From assembly GCA_016865855.1 (NCBI GenBank), contig VGNX01000004.1, positions 1 to 64,000 on the forward strand: a stretch of 64,000 nucleotides of DNA, in the 5' to 3' direction. Below the pieces are notes generated by a model. The model made no database searches, had not been told where the DNA came from, and was given only the letters and a program-made list of their open reading frames with translations. The DNA comes from Chloroflexota bacterium. Lineage in GTDB: Bacteria > Chloroflexota > Dehalococcoidia > GIF9 > UBA5629. Below are positions 61,717 to 64,000 of this stretch, piece by piece. A program made the position numbers and the translations under genes. The stretch's first letter is position 1. Every line of letters begins with the position of its first letter.

Positions 61717-62433
61717 TTGTTTAACACTTTGAGAGAGGATATTCGAACAGTATTTGATAAAGACCCGGCGGCGCGAAGCATGCCCGAGGTTATCTTCTGC
61801 TATCCCGGGCTGCACGCCGTTTGGTTTCATCGTTTGGCTCATTTTCTCTGGCGCCATAAGCTCCGGTTTCCGGCTCGCTTTATCTCGCATATCAGCCGCT
61901 TTCTAACCGGTATTGAAATCCACCCCGGAGCCAAAATAGGCAGGCGCTTCTTTATAGACCATGGTGCAGGGGTGGTAATTGGAGAGACGGCTGAGATAGG
62001 GGATGACGTGTTGATGTATCAGGGGGCAGTCTTGGGCGGGACGAGTTTGAAGAGGGAAAAGCGTCACCCTACTATCGGCAATAATGTGGTGATAGGTACG
62101 GGAGCAATAGCGCTAGGTGCTATTACCATCGGTAGTGGTGCCAGGATTGGTTCCGGTTCAGTAGTAGTGAGACCAGTGCCGCCCGGTGCCACAGTGGTGG
62201 GAATCCCGGGAAGAGTGGTCGAGGACGGCCATGCTCCGCTTACGAATCTGGAGCACGGTAAGTTGCCTGACCCGGTGGCTGAAGCTATCAGGCTGGTCTT
62301 GAGAAAGCAAGATTTATTTGAGCAGCGCCTCAGGAAGCTGGAGAATTCCAGCGGGGTAGCGGTTCTTGAGAACGAATTGGAGGAGATGAAGATGAGAGTC
62401 ATGAGTGAATTCAGTGAAGGAGATGGAATATGA
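61717..62433 (+). CDS. cysE: Serine O-acetyltransferase
   Basis: A 238-residue left-handed beta-helix acetyltransferase from a TTG start. [30 protein letters not shown] and [50 protein letters not shown] are the CysE signatures (catalytic His pair included). A longer C-terminal helix than usual, [27 protein letters not shown], lacks the usual Ile terminus that plugs CysK, so complex formation is uncertain. Overlaps the next gene by four bases. Confidence 0.93.
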   Translation: MFNTLREDIRTVFDKDPAARSMPEVIFCYPGLHAVWFHRLAHFLWRHKLRFPARFISHISRFLTGIEIHPGAKIGRRFFIDHGAGVVIGETAEIGDDVLMYQGAVLGGTSLKREKRHPTIGNNVVIGTGAIALGAITIGSGARIGSGSVVVRPVPPGATVVGIPGRVVEDGHAPLTNLEHGKLPDPVAEAIRLVLRKQDLFEQRLRKLENSSGVAVLENELEEMKMRVMSEFSEGDGI

Positions 62434-63572
62434 GGTTTGAAACATTAGCTATTCATGCCGGGGAAAGGCCAGACAAGGCGTTCGGCGCCATCTCGGTGCC
62501 CATATATCAAACATCGACCTTTGCGTTTGAAGACGTGGGTAAAACGAGGGGCTATGATTACTCCCGCACGGCAAATCCGACGAGAAAGGTTCTGGAGGAT
62601 ACCCTTGCCCAACTGGAAGGGGGAAAGGCAGGGTTTGCTTTTGCCACCGGCATGGCCGCTGAGACGACGGTTGTGCACCTATTAAAGGCGGGCGACCATG
62701 TAATCTCAGGTGATGATGTCTATGGAGGCACTTACCGGCTCTTTCAAAATGTGATGCATGACCTGGGGTTGGAATTTACCTTCCTGAGAATGAATAAAAG
62801 ACAAGCGATTGAACAGGCAATAAAACCAAACACCAGGATGATATGGATAGAGACACCATCAAATCCGTTACTTAATATAACCGATGTTGAGATAGTGGTC
62901 GATATTGCTAAGAAACACGACATATTGACAGTTATAGATAATACCTTTGCCACTCCTTATTTTCTCAGGCCTATAGAATATGGAGTTGACCTGGTTGTTC
63001 ATTCCACGACCAAGTATCTGAATGGGCATTGTGATGTTGTCGGCGGTGCTGTAGTTACTACCACTGATGAATTGACCCAGAAGGTTCAATTTCTGCTCAA
63101 TGCTATGGGAACCTGTGCCTCCCCTTTTGACTGCTGGCTGGTGCTTCGTGGGATTCAAACATTGCCCCTGCGGATGAAAAAACATGAGGAAAATGCTATG
63201 GCTGTGGCAAGTTATCTTCAAAGTCACAAAGCTGTCAGTAGGGTGTTGTATCCCTGCATTGAATCTCATCCCGGGCATGAGATCGCCAAAAGGCAGATGA
63301 AAGGGTTTGGCGGAGTGGTTTCCTTTGAATTAAAAGGGGGCATCAAGGCGGTAGATAACTTTCTAAAAAGGCTAAAGGTGTTCTCTCTGGCGGAATCACT
63401 CGGTGGAGTTGCTTCGCTGGCTGAGCACCCGGCAACGATGAGCCATGCCTCAATGCCCCCTGATTACAGGGCAAAAATAGGTATCAGTGATAGTTTAATA
63501 CGGTTATCAGTAGGCCTGGAGAACATCGATGATTTGATTGCTGATTTGGAACAATCACTCAAGCCCAAATAA
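62430..63572 (+). CDS. Trans-sulfuration PLP enzyme (cystathionine gamma-synthase/lyase family)
   Basis: A 380-residue Cys/Met metabolism enzyme. [75 protein letters not shown] with PLP Lys195, and [21 protein letters not shown]. Gamma-synthase, gamma-lyase and homocysteine-forming variants cannot be separated by eye. Being coupled by ATGA to cysE and near cysK, it links cysteine with homocysteine or methionine. Confidence 0.9.
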   Translation: MRFETLAIHAGERPDKAFGAISVPIYQTSTFAFEDVGKTRGYDYSRTANPTRKVLEDTLAQLEGGKAGFAFATGMAAETTVVHLLKAGDHVISGDDVYGGTYRLFQNVMHDLGLEFTFLRMNKRQAIEQAIKPNTRMIWIETPSNPLLNITDVEIVVDIAKKHDILTVIDNTFATPYFLRPIEYGVDLVVHSTTKYLNGHCDVVGGAVVTTTDELTQKVQFLLNAMGTCASPFDCWLVLRGIQTLPLRMKKHEENAMAVASYLQSHKAVSRVLYPCIESHPGHEIAKRQMKGFGGVVSFELKGGIKAVDNFLKRLKVFSLAESLGGVASLAEHPATMSHASMPPDYRAKIGISDSLIRLSVGLENIDDLIADLEQSLKPK

Positions 63573-63590
63573 AGACCTAAGTTAATGAGG

Positions 63591-63634
63591 TTCACCAGAT
63601 TTTCATCATAAATTCATAATATTTTCATAATCGC
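63591..63634 (+). promoter_or_regulatory. Four 11-bp-phased TTCA direct repeats
   Basis: TTCAC at 63591, then TTCAT at 63602, 63613 and 63624: four consecutive half-sites exactly 11 bp apart, the pattern of a PhoB/OmpR-family operator. It lies about 50 bp upstream of the truncated ABC-permease start. Confidence 0.6.
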
Positions 63635-63682
63635 CTGTTATTATTCAAGAATTACGGCAAAATAGAACTGGAAGGAGAGACG

Positions 63683-63823
63683 ATGAAACTATATCAAGTG
63701 GTTGTGAAGGATGTGATATGCAGAAAAGGACGAGTATTATTCGCTAGTCGGGGTTTTAGGAAAAAACCTTGCATCTCTGATAGACATGCAGAAGAAAGGG
63801 ACAGCAGACATGGTAATGTATGA
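63683..63823 (+). pseudogene. Truncated ABC-transporter permease fused to rrf2 debris
   Basis: ATG 63683 (GGAGAG ribosome site) opens MKLYQVVVKDVICRKGRVLFAS, which I recognise as the N terminus of a MacB/FtsX-type permease of this lineage. After about 21 codons the similarity ends and the frame reads through other sequence to TGA 63821-63823 (46 residues). Probably non-functional. Confidence 0.65.
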
Positions 63824-63830
63824 TATTTGA
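63753..63830 (+). pseudogene. Fragment of a second Rrf2 regulator
   Basis: In another frame the DNA reads VLGKNLASLIDMQKKGTADM then VMYDI and a stop, clearly the C terminus of an Rrf2 protein (the intact gene ends DLVEMQKKKGRTNMVVYDI). The spacer after the stop (GGAACACAGTG) is also shared. Only the last 25 codons are present. Confidence 0.8.
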
Positions 63831-63884
63831 ACTTTTAAGGAACACAGTGCCCATTAAAAGCAATGTGAACAGGAGAGTATAAGA

Positions 63885-64000
63885 GTGAGCAAGAAAATTT
63901 TGGTATCAATTTTACTTTTTGGCTTAATTGTGACTGTGGTAGGTTGCAGTCAGGCAGGTACTACGTCTGATACTTCAGCCGGTAATTCGAGCGTTGTGAC
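63885..64000 (+). CDS. Lipoprotein, 5' part only
   Basis: A GTG start at 63885 with AGGAGAG upstream opens MSKKILVSILLFGLIVTVVGC, a lipoprotein signal with lipobox VVGC, then a Ser/Thr-rich linker (SQAGTTSDTSAGNSS). The window ends inside the gene. It may be the substrate-binding or accessory lipoprotein of the ABC transporter whose relics are nearby. Confidence 0.75.
   Translation, partial: MSKKILVSILLFGLIVTVVGCSQAGTTSDTSAGNSSVV

Overview
This 64-kb window is bacterial chromosomal DNA of moderate GC content. The gene content fits an anaerobic Chloroflexota lineage, most likely Dehalococcoidia-like. The reasons are a split B12-dependent methylmalonyl-CoA mutase, an ADP-forming acyl-CoA synthetase, a LUD/Fe-S lactate-type oxidase, a DRTGG protein, tandem transglutaminases and TldD/PmbA. 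The taxonomic call is an inference; no rRNA is present. Genes are dense, on both strands, and mostly in short operons. Many have strong AGGAGG ribosome sites, while pabB, folC, dinB and pyrF instead have a -10 box almost touching the start codon, so they look leaderless.

Layout. 0.5-2.1 kb: a membrane gene broken by an in-frame TGA and two small unknowns. 2.1-8.6 kb: CNNM/CBS protein, DUF2344, M48 protease, histidine phosphatase (apparent ATT start), tilS, Smr, an ATC-hydrolase-like protein and a chagasin lipoprotein. 8.6-12.9 kb: LarA homologue, LUD protein and a LutB/LutA-type fusion. 13.1-16.4 kb: accessory minus-strand cluster with a methyltransferase-endonuclease fusion, three small unknowns and a PLD-like protein. 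17.5-20.5 kb: pabB-pabA-pabC. 20.7-23.3 kb: MerR regulator and methylmalonyl-CoA mutase. 23.4-26.7 kb: sucC-sucD and two transglutaminase-like genes in one tight operon, then tRNA-Ser(UGA). 27.1-35.7 kb: flavoprotein, two membrane-anchored zinc-ribbon/thioredoxin proteins, serS with a zinc-ribbon gene, lysS and greA. 36-43 kb: DRTGG protein, DUF2007, a Cys-rich secreted protein, speD-speE. 40.3-46.9 kb: acyl-CoA synthetase, GNAT, HEAT, PAC2, PmbA, TldD. 47-54.4 kb: SWIM, folC, membrane protein, HicAB, pyrF, DUF951, MarR, dinB, ilvE. 54.7-58.5 kb: rel-rpsT-lexA-aldolase operon. 58.5-64 kb: Rrf2 regulator and a cysteine/methionine set (cysK, cyclic-nucleotide-binding protein, cysE, PLP trans-sulfuration enzyme), flanked by wreckage of an ABC transporter operon.

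Metabolic links. Methylmalonyl-CoA mutase and succinyl-CoA synthetase connect propionyl/methylmalonyl-CoA to succinate. PabABC and FolC both serve folate. CysE-CysK-trans-sulfuration under an Rrf2 regulator is a cysteine/methionine module. SpeD-SpeE makes spermidine.

Between about 10.7 and 54.6 kb, intergenic spaces repeatedly carry two dispersed palindromic families. Family A has outer GTAG/CTAC ends and two hairpins with TTTA/TAAA loops whose stems covary between copies. Family B has TGTCATTCTGAG ends and runs 75-205 bp. The features I consider most worth a second look are the four 11-bp-phased TTCA repeats at the right end, the rearranged Rrf2/ABC relics, the 13-16 kb accessory cluster and the covarying repeats.
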